Source: Marivivens donghaensis
GTDB lineage: Bacteria > Pseudomonadota > Alphaproteobacteria > Rhodobacterales > Rhodobacteraceae
Assembly: GCF_030410045.1 (NCBI RefSeq)
Contig: NZ_JAUFRA010000005.1
Coordinates: 310,001 to 374,000 of the forward strand
Length of the DNA stretch: 64,000 bases
Reading direction: 5' to 3'
Below, piece after piece: positions 26,979 to 36,068 of the stretch (position 1 is the first letter of the stretch; each line of letters starts with the position of its first letter). The notes beneath the pieces were generated by a model, which made no database searches, was not told the DNA's origin, and saw nothing but the letters and a program-made list of their open reading frames with translations. The position numbers and the translations under genes are program-made.

Positions 26979-27028
26979 GGGCACAAAGGGTCAAGTCACT
27001 CTCCCGTGGCTTGCGCGCCTTTGTGCCC
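26979..27028. repeat. Perfect 11-bp inverted repeat between proS and lolC
   Basis: GGGCACAAAGG (26979-26989) and CCTTTGTGCCC (27018-27028) are exact inverses, 28 bases apart. The right arm resembles the TGCCTTTGTGC head of the dispersed repeats at 4443 and 28511, so this could be a degenerate copy. There is no T tract for a terminator. Confidence 0.5.
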
Positions 27029-27070
27029 ATAATAGTCAAAATAGCGCGGGTACTGCGCCCCCGCCCCAGA

Positions 27071-28426
27071 TTACGCGCCTTTTGGATGCGGATGCTTTGC
27101 GTAGATCTCTTTGATCTTCGCGATAGCCTCAGCGGGCGCCATCTCAACGCTTTCGCCTGTGCGGCGCGAGGTCAATTCAACAACGCCATTCGCCAGACCA
27201 CGCGGACCAACGGTGATGCGCCACGGTAGACCGATCAGGTCCATTGTCGCGAATTTGCCGCCAGCGCGTTCGTTGCGGTCGTCATATAGCGGTTCAAACC
27301 CAGCAGCGGTCAGTTCCGCATAGAGGCTTTCACAAGCCGCATCTGCCGCATCATCACCCTGCTTCAGGTTCACGATACCAACGTGGAACGGGGTCACGCC
27401 TTCAGGCCAGATGATGCCCTTTTCGTCATGGCTTGCCTCAATGATCGCACCCAACAGACGCGATACGCCGATACCATGCGACCCCATGTGGACAGGAACC
27501 TTGTTGCCTTCGTTGTCGACAACGGTCGCGCCCATGGCGTCCGAATATTTGGTGCCAAAGTAGAAAATCTGACCCACTTCGATACCACGAGCCACACGAC
27601 GGCGTTCTTCTGGCACTTCGTTAAAGACCGCCTCATCGTGGGTCTCATCGGTGCGCGCGTAACGGCTGGTAAACTCTTCCAGAACCGCCTGACACTGTTC
27701 GCGGCTATCGTAGTCAATCTCACGATCACCAAAAGTCAGATCGGTGATCTGGCTATCGTAGAACACCTCGGACTCACCCGTTTCCGCGAGGACGAGGAAC
27801 TCGTGGGTGTCATCGCCGCCAATCGGGCCAGAGTCCGCACGCATCGGGATCGCCTGCAGGCCCATGCGCTCGTAGGTGCGCAGGTAGCTGACGAGGTGAC
27901 GGTTATACGCGTGCAGCGCGTCCTCTTTGGTGAGGTCAAAGTTGTAGCCGTCTTTCATATAGAACTCGCGGCCACGCATCACGCCGAAACGCGGACGCAC
28001 TTCGTCGCGGAATTTCCACTGGATTTGATAGATAGTCAGCGGCAGGTCTTTGTAGCTGTTCACATGAGCGCGGAACACGTCCGTGAACATTTCCTCCGCG
28101 GTCGGAGAGAACAGCATGTCACGGTCGTGACGGTCCTTCATCCGCAGCATTTCCGGGCCGTATGCGTCATAACGACCAGACTCGCGCCATAGGTCCGCTG
28201 GCTGCAGCGTCGGCATCTGCATCGGGATGTGACCCGCTTTGATCTGTTCATCATGAACGATGTTCTCGATCTTACGGAGAACTTTGAACCCGAGGGGCAG
28301 CCAAGAATAAATCCCCGCTGCCTGCTGCTTGATCATACCAGCACGCAGCATCAGGCGGTGCGATACAATCTGCGCTTCGGCAGGGTTTTCTTTCAGAACA
28401 GGAAGGAAGTAGCGGGAAAGGCGCAT
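27071..28426 (-). CDS. proS: Prolyl-tRNA synthetase (alphaproteobacterial type)
   Basis: 451 residues. Charges tRNA-Pro. This is the shorter class II ProS without the large editing insert, as usual in alphaproteobacteria. Features: MRLSRYFLPVLKENPAEAQI at the start, AGIYSWLPLGFKVLRKIE, motif 2 FRDEVRPRFGVMRGREFYMK, and motif 3 GSHGIGVSRLLGAI. The anticodon domain closes the protein. ATG 28426 is used; the in-frame extension to 28492 has no family match. It is followed by lolC-lolD after 128 bases. Confidence 0.96.
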   Translation of the reverse strand: MRLSRYFLPVLKENPAEAQIVSHRLMLRAGMIKQQAAGIYSWLPLGFKVLRKIENIVHDEQIKAGHIPMQMPTLQPADLWRESGRYDAYGPEMLRMKDRHDRDMLFSPTAEEMFTDVFRAHVNSYKDLPLTIYQIQWKFRDEVRPRFGVMRGREFYMKDGYNFDLTKEDALHAYNRHLVSYLRTYERMGLQAIPMRADSGPIGGDDTHEFLVLAETGESEVFYDSQITDLTFGDREIDYDSREQCQAVLEEFTSRYARTDETHDEAVFNEVPEERRRVARGIEVGQIFYFGTKYSDAMGATVVDNEGNKVPVHMGSHGIGVSRLLGAIIEASHDEKGIIWPEGVTPFHVGIVNLKQGDDAADAACESLYAELTAAGFEPLYDDRNERAGGKFATMDLIGLPWRITVGPRGLANGVVELTSRRTGESVEMAPAEAIAKIKEIYAKHPHPKGA

Positions 28427-28510
28427 ATCACGGTCCAGCAATTTAATGACAAGGTTACCCCTTCCGCTATCGGAAACCACCCCCATGGGCAAGTCAGACC
28501 TCGCGATCCC

Positions 28511-28570
28511 TGCCTTTGTGCCGCAAATATCCCGGGGGAGGCCACCGCAGGTGGACGGGGGCAGCGCCCC
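28511..28570. repeat. Dispersed two-hairpin repeat, copy 2
   Basis: Head at 28511-28530 is 18/20 identical to copy 1. Hairpins CCACC-GCA-GGTGG (28542-28554) and GGGGC-AGC-GCCCC (28558-28570) keep pairing and loops although the stem bases differ from copy 1. It lies between the divergent proS and AI-2E transporter genes. Confidence 0.7.
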
Positions 28571-28653
28571 AAAACCCGCCCTAACCCCGCGCAGGACTTG
28601 ATTTATCTGACCAGAAGGCTGACATAGACCTAACGCGACGATAGGGGCATGGC

Positions 28654-29778
28654 ATGGGACTTCCGGTCAAAGAACAGGTGAAATACTGGGGCATCGCCAC
28701 AGCTATTTTGGTGTTTTTGCTCTATTTCCTCGGCAACGTGATCCTGCCCTTCGTTCTAGGTGGAGCGGTCGCCTATATGCTCGACCCCGTTGCAGATCGG
28801 TTGGAGCGGGCGGGCTTTAGCCGTGCGGCCTCTGTCGGCGTGATCAGTATCGGTGCAACGATCCTCTTTGTGATCGCGGCTCTCTTGATCATCCCCGTGC
28901 TGATCCAACAAACAGCATCGCTCTTTAATTTCATCGGCACATCGGTCGATACCGCGCCTACAGTTCTGCGCGATCTCGATAAATGGCTCACGGATACCTT
29001 CCCTGCCCTTGCGCAAAATGACATCACGCTCTCGGGTAGCCTCAAAAACGTGGCCTCCACCGTACAGAGCAAGGGCGGCGATTTCCTAAATGGTCTGCTC
29101 TCTTCGGCGATGAGCCTGATCAACGTGATCGTCCTATTGGTCGTCGTGCCTGTTGTGGCGGTCTACTTGCTCTATGATTGGGACAATATGGTCGCTGAGA
29201 TCGACAGCCTCTTACCGCGCGATCACTTGGGCCAAATCCGCAGCATCGCGACCGAGATCGACAAAACGCTCGCCTCCTTCATCCGTGGGCAAGGCACCGT
29301 CTGCCTCATCCTTGGCATTTTCTACGCGGTAGGCCTCATGATCGTTGGTTTGCAGTTCGGCCTCGTCGCTGGTGCCATTGCGGGGCTTTTGACCTTTATC
29401 CCTTACGTTGGCGCTCTGGTCGGTGGCCTTTTGTCGATCGGCCTCGCGCTGTTTCAATTCTGGAATAGCGTTGAGGTGATTGACGGTGCAACCACGACCT
29501 TTGCCACGGATTGGTTGAGGATCGGGCTTGTCGCTGCGATCTTTGGCCTTGGCCAGTTCCTCGAAGGCAATTTCCTGACACCAAAACTCGTCGGTAGCTC
29601 GGTCGGCCTGCACCCTGTTTGGCTGATCTTTGCGCTGTCCGTCTTTGGCACCTTGTTCGGTTTTGTTGGGATGCTCGTTGCAGTTCCAGTTGCCGCGATG
29701 ATCGGCGTTGTGGCCCGTCACGCCATCCGAAGCTACAAGAACGGACGCCTCTATCGGGGCTTTAGCGATACCGAATGA
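28654..29778 (+). CDS. AI-2E family (PerM-like) permease
   Basis: 374 residues, about seven or eight membrane helices. A first pair of helices (ATAILVFLLYFLGNVILPFVL) is followed by an amphipathic loop region and the second bundle (GLLTFIPYVGALVGGLLSIG, LEGNFLTPKLVGSSVGLHPV), the pattern of the AI-2E transporter/TqsA/PerM family. Substrate unknown; members export diverse small molecules or ions. The gene overlaps hda at an ATGA junction, a pairing common in alphaproteobacteria. Confidence 0.92.
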   Translation: MGLPVKEQVKYWGIATAILVFLLYFLGNVILPFVLGGAVAYMLDPVADRLERAGFSRAASVGVISIGATILFVIAALLIIPVLIQQTASLFNFIGTSVDTAPTVLRDLDKWLTDTFPALAQNDITLSGSLKNVASTVQSKGGDFLNGLLSSAMSLINVIVLLVVVPVVAVYLLYDWDNMVAEIDSLLPRDHLGQIRSIATEIDKTLASFIRGQGTVCLILGIFYAVGLMIVGLQFGLVAGAIAGLLTFIPYVGALVGGLLSIGLALFQFWNSVEVIDGATTTFATDWLRIGLVAAIFGLGQFLEGNFLTPKLVGSSVGLHPVWLIFALSVFGTLFGFVGMLVAVPVAAMIGVVARHAIRSYKNGRLYRGFSDTE

Positions 29779-30440
29779 CCCCGCGCCAGCTGTCCTTTGA
29801 TCTACCCCCTAACGTCGCGTTGGGCCCTGACGATTATTTCGTGTCAGAGGCCAATGCCCACGCCTATGTCATGGTAACAAACCCTGACGGCTGGGCCGAT
29901 GGCAAGCTCGCCCTAATCGGCCCTAAGGGGAGCGGCAAAAGCCATCTGTCGCGCGTGTTTCAGCACCTTACAGGTGCCACCGTTTGGAAAGCTGGGCAGA
30001 TTGGCGCGACGCTCGACCTGCCCTCTTGCCCGATTGTGATCGAGGATCTAGAGGCCCTACAGCCTCAGTCCGAGGAACCTCTGTTCCACCTGCACAATCA
30101 CCTTCGCGCGCAGCGCTTGCCCCTGCTGCTGACCGCCACAACACCGCCGAGCCGTTGGAGCATCACCCTCCCCGACCTCGCCAGCCGTATGCAAGCAGCA
30201 CCCACCGTGCATATTGCGGACCCTGATGATCGCCTCCTGAGCGCCGTGTTGATGAAGCATTTTGCCGACCGCCAACTCACGCCGAAACCCGCACTGATCT
30301 CTTACCTTGCGGGTCGGATTGAACGGTCATTTTCTGCCGCTGACGACATCGTATCAGCGCTGGACAAAGAGGCTCTCGCGACGGGGCAACCGATTGGAAT
30401 TAAACTAGCTGGTAGGTTGCTGGACAATCCATCAGATTAG
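29775..30440 (+). CDS. hda: DnaA regulatory inactivator (Hda/HdaA)
   Basis: 221 residues. Hda binds the DNA clamp and triggers ATP hydrolysis on DnaA after initiation. QLSFDL at residues 5-10 is the clamp-binding motif. The AAA+ fold carries Walker A GPKGSGKS (Lys55) and a Walker B-like IVIEDLEAL. It lacks the DNA-binding domain IV of DnaA. It overlaps the AI-2E gene and is followed by ppk. Confidence 0.92.
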   Translation: MTPRQLSFDLPPNVALGPDDYFVSEANAHAYVMVTNPDGWADGKLALIGPKGSGKSHLSRVFQHLTGATVWKAGQIGATLDLPSCPIVIEDLEALQPQSEEPLFHLHNHLRAQRLPLLLTATTPPSRWSITLPDLASRMQAAPTVHIADPDDRLLSAVLMKHFADRQLTPKPALISYLAGRIERSFSAADDIVSALDKEALATGQPIGIKLAGRLLDNPSD

Positions 30441-30489
30441 GCGCGATAATGGTCACATAAACGTTGCAATTGCGCAGCATAAGGCCGCC

Positions 30490-32658
30490 ATGACACTCGC
30501 AAATTTCCTGACCGCAAAGTTCCCCGAAGCCGTTGAGGCCGATTTTGACCTCTCCAGCCCATCCCGTTTCTATAACCGAGAGTTAAGCTGGCTTGGCTTC
30601 AACTGGCGTGTCTTGGAAGAGGCCGAAAACCTGCGGGTTCCGCTGTTGGAACGCCTGCGGTTTTTGTCCATTTCGGCAACCAACCTCGACGAGTTTTATA
30701 CCGTGCGCGTTGCGGGTCTGCGGGAACTGGCACATGCGGGCAACATGACCCCTGCGCTCGACGGTCTTACACCTGTCGAACAACTCGCGCTGATCAACGC
30801 GGACGCCCGCGATCTGATGATGCGCCAACAGTCGACGTTTAACGCGCTCAAGGCTGAACTAGCGCAAGAGAAAATCCATATCCTGTCACGCACTGACCTG
30901 ATCGAAGGTGACGCAGAGTTTCTGGAAAATGTGTTCCTGAACAACGTGTTCCCCGTTCTTTCTCCACTGGCTGTTGACCCTGCACACCCCTTCCCGTTCA
31001 TTCCGAACACGGGCTTTGCGCTGGCGCTGCAGCTGGAGCGGACCGCTGACAAACGGTCCATGCGCGCGCTCCTGCCCGTGCCGCATCAGATCGACCGCTT
31101 CATCGCGCTGCCGACAGTTGACGGGGATCGGTTCCTGCCGCTCGAAGAACTGCTTTTGTTGCACATCCACCGCCTCTTTCCTGGCTACAAGGTCAAAGGC
31201 GACTGTGCGTTCCGCGTGCTGCGCGACAGCGACCTTGAGGTCGAAGAAGAAGCCGAAGATCTGGTGCGCGAATTTGAGGTCGCCCTCAAACGTCGTCGTC
31301 GCGGTGAAGTCGTCCGGATGAAGATGACCGCAGGCGCGCCTGACGGGCTGCGCGACATGATCATGCACGAACTGCACGTTGACGAATCCGAAGTGGTGAT
31401 TGTGGACGGTATGCTCGGTATGGCCGACCTCAAACAACTGGTCCTCGACAGCCGTCCTGACCTTTTGTGGTCGCCTTACACGCCGCGCGTTCCCGAACGG
31501 GTTCAGGACCACGGCGGCGACATGTTCAAATCGATCAAACAAAAGGACATGCTGCTCCACCACCCCTACGAGACCTTCGACATGGTGGTGCGGTTCCTCA
31601 AACAAGCGGCCGCCGACCCGAATGTGGTCGCGATCAAACAGACACTATACCGAACGTCCAAGAACTCCCCAATCGTTGAGGCGCTCTGTGAGGCGGCAGA
31701 GGACGGCAAATCCGTGACCGCGCTGGTCGAGCTTAAGGCCCGCTTTGACGAGGCCGCGAACATCCGTCAGTCGCGCCGTTTGGAACGGGCTGGCGCGCAT
31801 GTGGTGTATGGCTTTACCACACTGAAAACTCATGCGAAAATCTCGACCGTAGTGCGCCGCGAAGGAGATCAACTGGTCACCTATACCCACTACGGCACAG
31901 GCAACTATCACCCGATCACCGCAAAGATTTACACCGACCTGTCGTTCTTTACCTGCGATGCGGCCTTGGGTCGGGACGCGACGAAAGTGTTCAACTACCT
32001 GTCGGGCTATGTGCAGCCAGACGGACTAGAGAACCTGACGATTGCACCAATGGGCCTGAAACAGCGCCTCATCGAAATGATCGATCTAGAGATCGAACAT
32101 GCCCGCGCGGGCCGCCCTGCTGCGATCTGGGCCAAGATGAACAGCCTCATCGAAGAGGACGTGATGAACGCGCTTTACCGCGCGAGCCAAGCGGGCGTGA
32201 AGATTAGCCTCGTCGTGCGTGGCATCTGCGGCATTCGTCCGGGGATCAAAGGACTGTCGGAAAATATCCGCGTCAAATCCATCGTCGGTCGGTTCCTCGA
32301 ACATTCGCGCATCGTCTGTTTCGGCAATGGCGGCGGACTTCCGGGCAAAGAGGCACGTGTGTTTTTCTCGTCTGCGGACTGGATGGGGCGTAACCTCAAC
32401 CGCCGTGTTGAGACACTGGTTGAAGCTAAGAACCCGACCGTCAAAGCGCAGATCGTCGATCAGATCATGTCGGCCAACATGGCGGATATCGCGCAGAGCT
32501 GGATCATGGGGCCGAATGGCAAATTTACGCGTGTCGCCGTGCCCGAGGATAAATTCGCCTTTAGCTGCCATAAGTTCTTTATGGAGAACCCATCGCTGTC
32601 TGGTCGCGGATCGGCCGGGGCCACGGGTGTCGTGCAACTAACGCACACCGAAGATTGA
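30490..32658 (+). CDS. ppk: Polyphosphate kinase 1
   Basis: 722 residues. Reversibly makes polyphosphate from ATP. Four-domain layout is visible: N domain (FYNRELSWLGFNWRVLEEA), head domain, and two catalytic C domains. The phospho-accepting His is in TTLKTHAKI and the second essential His in RFLEHSRIVCFGNG. ppx follows 46 bases later, so synthesis and degradation of polyphosphate are encoded together. Confidence 0.97.
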   Translation: MTLANFLTAKFPEAVEADFDLSSPSRFYNRELSWLGFNWRVLEEAENLRVPLLERLRFLSISATNLDEFYTVRVAGLRELAHAGNMTPALDGLTPVEQLALINADARDLMMRQQSTFNALKAELAQEKIHILSRTDLIEGDAEFLENVFLNNVFPVLSPLAVDPAHPFPFIPNTGFALALQLERTADKRSMRALLPVPHQIDRFIALPTVDGDRFLPLEELLLLHIHRLFPGYKVKGDCAFRVLRDSDLEVEEEAEDLVREFEVALKRRRRGEVVRMKMTAGAPDGLRDMIMHELHVDESEVVIVDGMLGMADLKQLVLDSRPDLLWSPYTPRVPERVQDHGGDMFKSIKQKDMLLHHPYETFDMVVRFLKQAAADPNVVAIKQTLYRTSKNSPIVEALCEAAEDGKSVTALVELKARFDEAANIRQSRRLERAGAHVVYGFTTLKTHAKISTVVRREGDQLVTYTHYGTGNYHPITAKIYTDLSFFTCDAALGRDATKVFNYLSGYVQPDGLENLTIAPMGLKQRLIEMIDLEIEHARAGRPAAIWAKMNSLIEEDVMNALYRASQAGVKISLVVRGICGIRPGIKGLSENIRVKSIVGRFLEHSRIVCFGNGGGLPGKEARVFFSSADWMGRNLNRRVETLVEAKNPTVKAQIVDQIMSANMADIAQSWIMGPNGKFTRVAVPEDKFAFSCHKFFMENPSLSGRGSAGATGVVQLTHTED

Positions 32659-32704
32659 CACCGCCCCCCTCCCCGTCCAAAGGTCTGGGAGGACCGGAGA
32701 ATCC

Positions 32705-34258
32705 ATGACGACCACGACCCAGACAGACGACACCGACTGGGGCCCCTTTGGGCGGCCTTTGTTTGACGATCCTCAAGCCAAAGCGCTCGCGCGTGTCGGC
32801 GTGTTGGACGTTGGCTCTAACTCTGTTCGTATGGTGGTCTTTGACGGCGCTGCCCGTAGCCCTGCCTATTTCTATAACGAAAAAGTTATGTGCGCTCTCG
32901 GCGCTGGACTTCGTGAAACGGGTCGGTTGAACCCGACAGGCCGCGCCCGTGCGCTGGCTGCCATCCGCCGCTTTGCGGCTCTCGCCGAAAGCATGGATGC
33001 ACCTTTGACCGCTGTTGCCACGGCTGCCGTGCGCGAAGCCGAAGATGGCGATGAATTCAGCCGCGAAGTTCTGGAAAAAGCAGGCGTCAAGCTGCACATC
33101 ATTGATGGTCGCGAAGAGGCCCGCCTTTCGGCGCAAGGTGTTCTGCTGGGGTGGCCCGGCAGCTTTGGCATGGTCTGTGATATTGGCGGCTCGTCAATGG
33201 AGTTGGCGGATATCAAAGATGGCAAGGTTGGCCACCGCCTCACCTCGCCCCTCGGTCCACTGCGCCTCAAAGGGTTCACCTCAAAGCGCGACCTCAAGGC
33301 CCATGTCAAAGAGATCATGCAGGGCATGCATGCCGAGATGGACTATGAGACAGGGATGCGGCTATTTCTGGTCGGCGGCTCATGGCGTGCCATTGCGCGC
33401 ATTGATATGGAGCGGCGCGGCTATCCCCTGACCGTTCAACACGAATACCGAATGACCGCCCGCAACGTCTCCACGACGGCGGATTACATCGGCTCTGCAA
33501 ACCTCGACGATCTGCGCAGCCGTTGTGGTATTTCGTCCGAGCGTATGGCGCTGGTGCCCATCGCAATCCACGTGCTCAAGGAACTGGTGAAAACCTTCCG
33601 CCCCAAAGATATCGCAGTGTCGTCCTACGGTATCCGTGAGGGTCTTTTATACGAACAAATGCCTCAAGAGCTGCGTGACCGCGATCCGCTGATTGAAGCC
33701 AGTCGTTATGCGGAATCAAAAGACGCGCGTTTGCCCGGATTTGGCAAAGTTCTCTACGATTTCGTGACGCCGCTGTTCCCCAATGCAAATTGGCAGAAAC
33801 TGCGCATCATCAAAGCCGCCTGCCTCTTGCACGATGTGACATGGCGCGCCCACCCCGATTACCGCGATGAGGTGGCATTCGATAACGCGACCCGTGCGAA
33901 CTTGGGCGGGTTGAAACACGAAGAACGAGTGTTGCTCGGTCTCTCGCTGTTTCATCGCTATTCCAGCAAGCGTCAGGGGTCTCGTCTGGAACCTCTGTTT
34001 GCCCTGCTCGATGAACAGCAAATCCGTGAGGCAGAGATCCTAGGTCGGGCGATGCGCTTGGGCGCGATGCTGTGGCTCAAGGCCGAGGGAAATCCGGGGC
34101 AGTTTATTTGGAAGCCCAAGAAGCGCGAGCTGGAACTGGTGCTGAACGCAGAGACAGAGCCGCTATGGGGTGAAGTGTCTGAGGCGCGGTATAACTCACT
34201 GGCCAAGGCGATGGACGCGGTTTCGGCAACCGTCCGCATCCTGCCAAAACAGTCATAA
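32705..34258 (+). CDS. ppx: Exopolyphosphatase (Ppx/GppA)
   Basis: 517 residues. Removes terminal phosphates from polyphosphate. ASKHA-fold phosphate loops: VLDVGSNSVRMVVFDG near residue 35, and DIGGSSMELADI near 160. Residues past ~310 form the HD-type helical C-terminal part. Start ATG 32705 has GGAGGACCGGAG upstream. The 3' end overlaps the convergent nuclease-fold gene by 6 bases. Confidence 0.95.
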   Translation: MTTTTQTDDTDWGPFGRPLFDDPQAKALARVGVLDVGSNSVRMVVFDGAARSPAYFYNEKVMCALGAGLRETGRLNPTGRARALAAIRRFAALAESMDAPLTAVATAAVREAEDGDEFSREVLEKAGVKLHIIDGREEARLSAQGVLLGWPGSFGMVCDIGGSSMELADIKDGKVGHRLTSPLGPLRLKGFTSKRDLKAHVKEIMQGMHAEMDYETGMRLFLVGGSWRAIARIDMERRGYPLTVQHEYRMTARNVSTTADYIGSANLDDLRSRCGISSERMALVPIAIHVLKELVKTFRPKDIAVSSYGIREGLLYEQMPQELRDRDPLIEASRYAESKDARLPGFGKVLYDFVTPLFPNANWQKLRIIKAACLLHDVTWRAHPDYRDEVAFDNATRANLGGLKHEERVLLGLSLFHRYSSKRQGSRLEPLFALLDEQQIREAEILGRAMRLGAMLWLKAEGNPGQFIWKPKKRELELVLNAETEPLWGEVSEARYNSLAKAMDAVSATVRILPKQS

Positions 34259-35257
34259 ATTAAGGTCGATCGTGACGGGAAAATGGTCCGACGCGGTCAA
34301 TAAGGCCTCGCGCAGTTCGGGCGTGCCGTAGCAGACTGGATTGTCGAACGGATGCCAAATCCGCCAGCGCGGATCATGGTCCAATAGTTCTGGCGACACC
34401 ATGACATAATCGAGCAACGCACAGAGGTAGTTGTCATCCCCCCCCATCCGAAACCGCGATGTGGTCGGCACAGCGCCGAGTTTTTGGGTTAGAGCCGCCC
34501 GTGCATGAGGATCAAACAGACGCGGTTGGTCGCCCTCGCCCATCACAATCTCAATGCTGGACCGACCAAAAAGCTTTTCATATTCGTCGAGCCCAGGGCC
34601 ATCGTTGAAATCACCCAAAACGATCAGGTTATTGCCCTGCGCCAAATGGTAATCAATCCGACGGCGCAGCCAAAGGCACTGTGCCAATTGCTTGCGTCTG
34701 TTCTCAATCGCGATCCGCATTTGTTCATGGATATTGCGGGCACCGTGCGGGGCCTTTGATTTCGCGTGAACGCCAATCAGCCGCAAATCATGCCCTGCCT
34801 TTGTCCGCAATGCGACCTCATTCGGGGGTTTGGACCATTGCACAAGATCGAGATCAGCATCGACATCGAGATCAATCTCGAACGCCGCATCGAACCGCGG
34901 GGCGTCGGGGTGAGACAGGGGATCATGTCGCGCCTCAAATACATCGGGATCATAGAGCAGCGTGATTTCTTGCTGCGTATCATTCGAAAACCCAATCAAA
35001 GCCTTTCGCGCCCGCAACCCATATTCGGCGGCAAAGTTCTGGAGGGCGATGACCCCGCTCCGCCGACGATTGTCGTCTGGAGCCTCAATCACCATCACGG
35101 CATCGGCGTCGAGTGCAGTGAACACGATCCCCAAGGCATCGAGCTGCTCACCCCGCTTTACATTCAATCGCCCCGACCAGCGATGATCGTGCAGAAGCCG
35201 CCCATTATCGTCGAATAAGTTGGTAAACCATTCGACGTTATAGGTGGCTATCCTCAT
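34253..35257 (-). CDS. Endonuclease/exonuclease/phosphatase family protein
   Basis: 334 residues of the DNase I-like EEP fold. Metal and catalytic residues: YNVEW at the start (Asn), IEAPDD (Glu), GVHAKSK (His), VLGDFNDGPG (Asp/Asn) and ASDHFPV (Asp-His) at the end. No signal peptide, so probably cytoplasmic; the substrate may be DNA, RNA or a phosphoester. Its start overlaps the end of the upstream TerB/DnaJ gene (ATGA). Confidence 0.9.
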   Translation of the reverse strand: MRIATYNVEWFTNLFDDNGRLLHDHRWSGRLNVKRGEQLDALGIVFTALDADAVMVIEAPDDNRRRSGVIALQNFAAEYGLRARKALIGFSNDTQQEITLLYDPDVFEARHDPLSHPDAPRFDAAFEIDLDVDADLDLVQWSKPPNEVALRTKAGHDLRLIGVHAKSKAPHGARNIHEQMRIAIENRRKQLAQCLWLRRRIDYHLAQGNNLIVLGDFNDGPGLDEYEKLFGRSSIEIVMGEGDQPRLFDPHARAALTQKLGAVPTTSRFRMGGDDNYLCALLDYVMVSPELLDHDPRWRIWHPFDNPVCYGTPELREALLTASDHFPVTIDLNL

Positions 35258-35934
35258 GCGGCTTTGCCGTTAATCTGATCCCACGCGGTATTCACGGCTA
35301 TGAGACGCGCTTCGGCGAGTTTGATCGCCTCCTCGGGAAGGCCACGCGCTATCAGACGGTCAGGATGGCTTTCGCGCACGGCATCGCGCCAGACCTTACG
35401 AATGTCATCAATCGGCATATCGGGCGAAACGCCCAGCACGTCATAAGGATCACGCTCTGCATCGGGGACGAACTGCGCGCGGATGGTGCGGAACCGACGC
35501 TCATCGAACCCAAGTATCTCTGCCACACGCCGCAAAAACGCGTCCTCAGCCTCGTGATATTCACCGTCCGCCATCGCAATATGGAACAAACCTTCCATAA
35601 GGTCGCAGAGCGGTGCGCGGTCATCACCGAACATCTTTGCGACGCGAGCCGCGTAATCCTCAAACCCTGCAACGTCTTGTCGCGCAAGGTTAAATAGCTT
35701 TGCCGCCTGTGCCTCATCTTCGGGCGCGATGGTGAACACTTCGCGGAATGCGGCCACTTCATCGCGGGTCACGAGGCCGTCGGCCTTGGCCATTTTGGCG
35801 CCTAAGGCAATCACCGCGATGGTAAAGGCTACCGATCGTTCGGGCGGCGTGCGGAATTGTTCAAACACAGCCGCCAACCCCTCGCCCTTGCGAAGAGCGG
35901 CCAGAGCATCAGCGATACGTGTCCAAATCGACAT
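35254..35934 (-). CDS. DjlA-like TerB/J-domain protein
   Basis: 226 residues. An N-terminal TerB-type helical domain (ALGAKMAKADGLVTRDEVAA, IAMADGEYHEAEDAF) is followed by a C-terminal J domain with the HPD motif in ESHPDRL. J domains stimulate DnaK. Unlike E. coli DjlA there is no clear N-terminal membrane helix. Start ATG 35934 gives MSIWTRIADAL. Translationally coupled to the EEP gene downstream. Confidence 0.88.
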   Translation of the reverse strand: MSIWTRIADALAALRKGEGLAAVFEQFRTPPERSVAFTIAVIALGAKMAKADGLVTRDEVAAFREVFTIAPEDEAQAAKLFNLARQDVAGFEDYAARVAKMFGDDRAPLCDLMEGLFHIAMADGEYHEAEDAFLRRVAEILGFDERRFRTIRAQFVPDAERDPYDVLGVSPDMPIDDIRKVWRDAVRESHPDRLIARGLPEEAIKLAEARLIAVNTAWDQINGKAA

Positions 35935-36068
35935 CGACGGGCTTCCCGTTGTGCTAGAATCGACAAAGTCACCTGCAATTATGCACAGACAAACCGTGTT
36001 CAACTGGTTGATGCAAGCGCCTGAGTGCTTACCTGACTTTAAATTAACTATAATTGTCGGGAATTACC

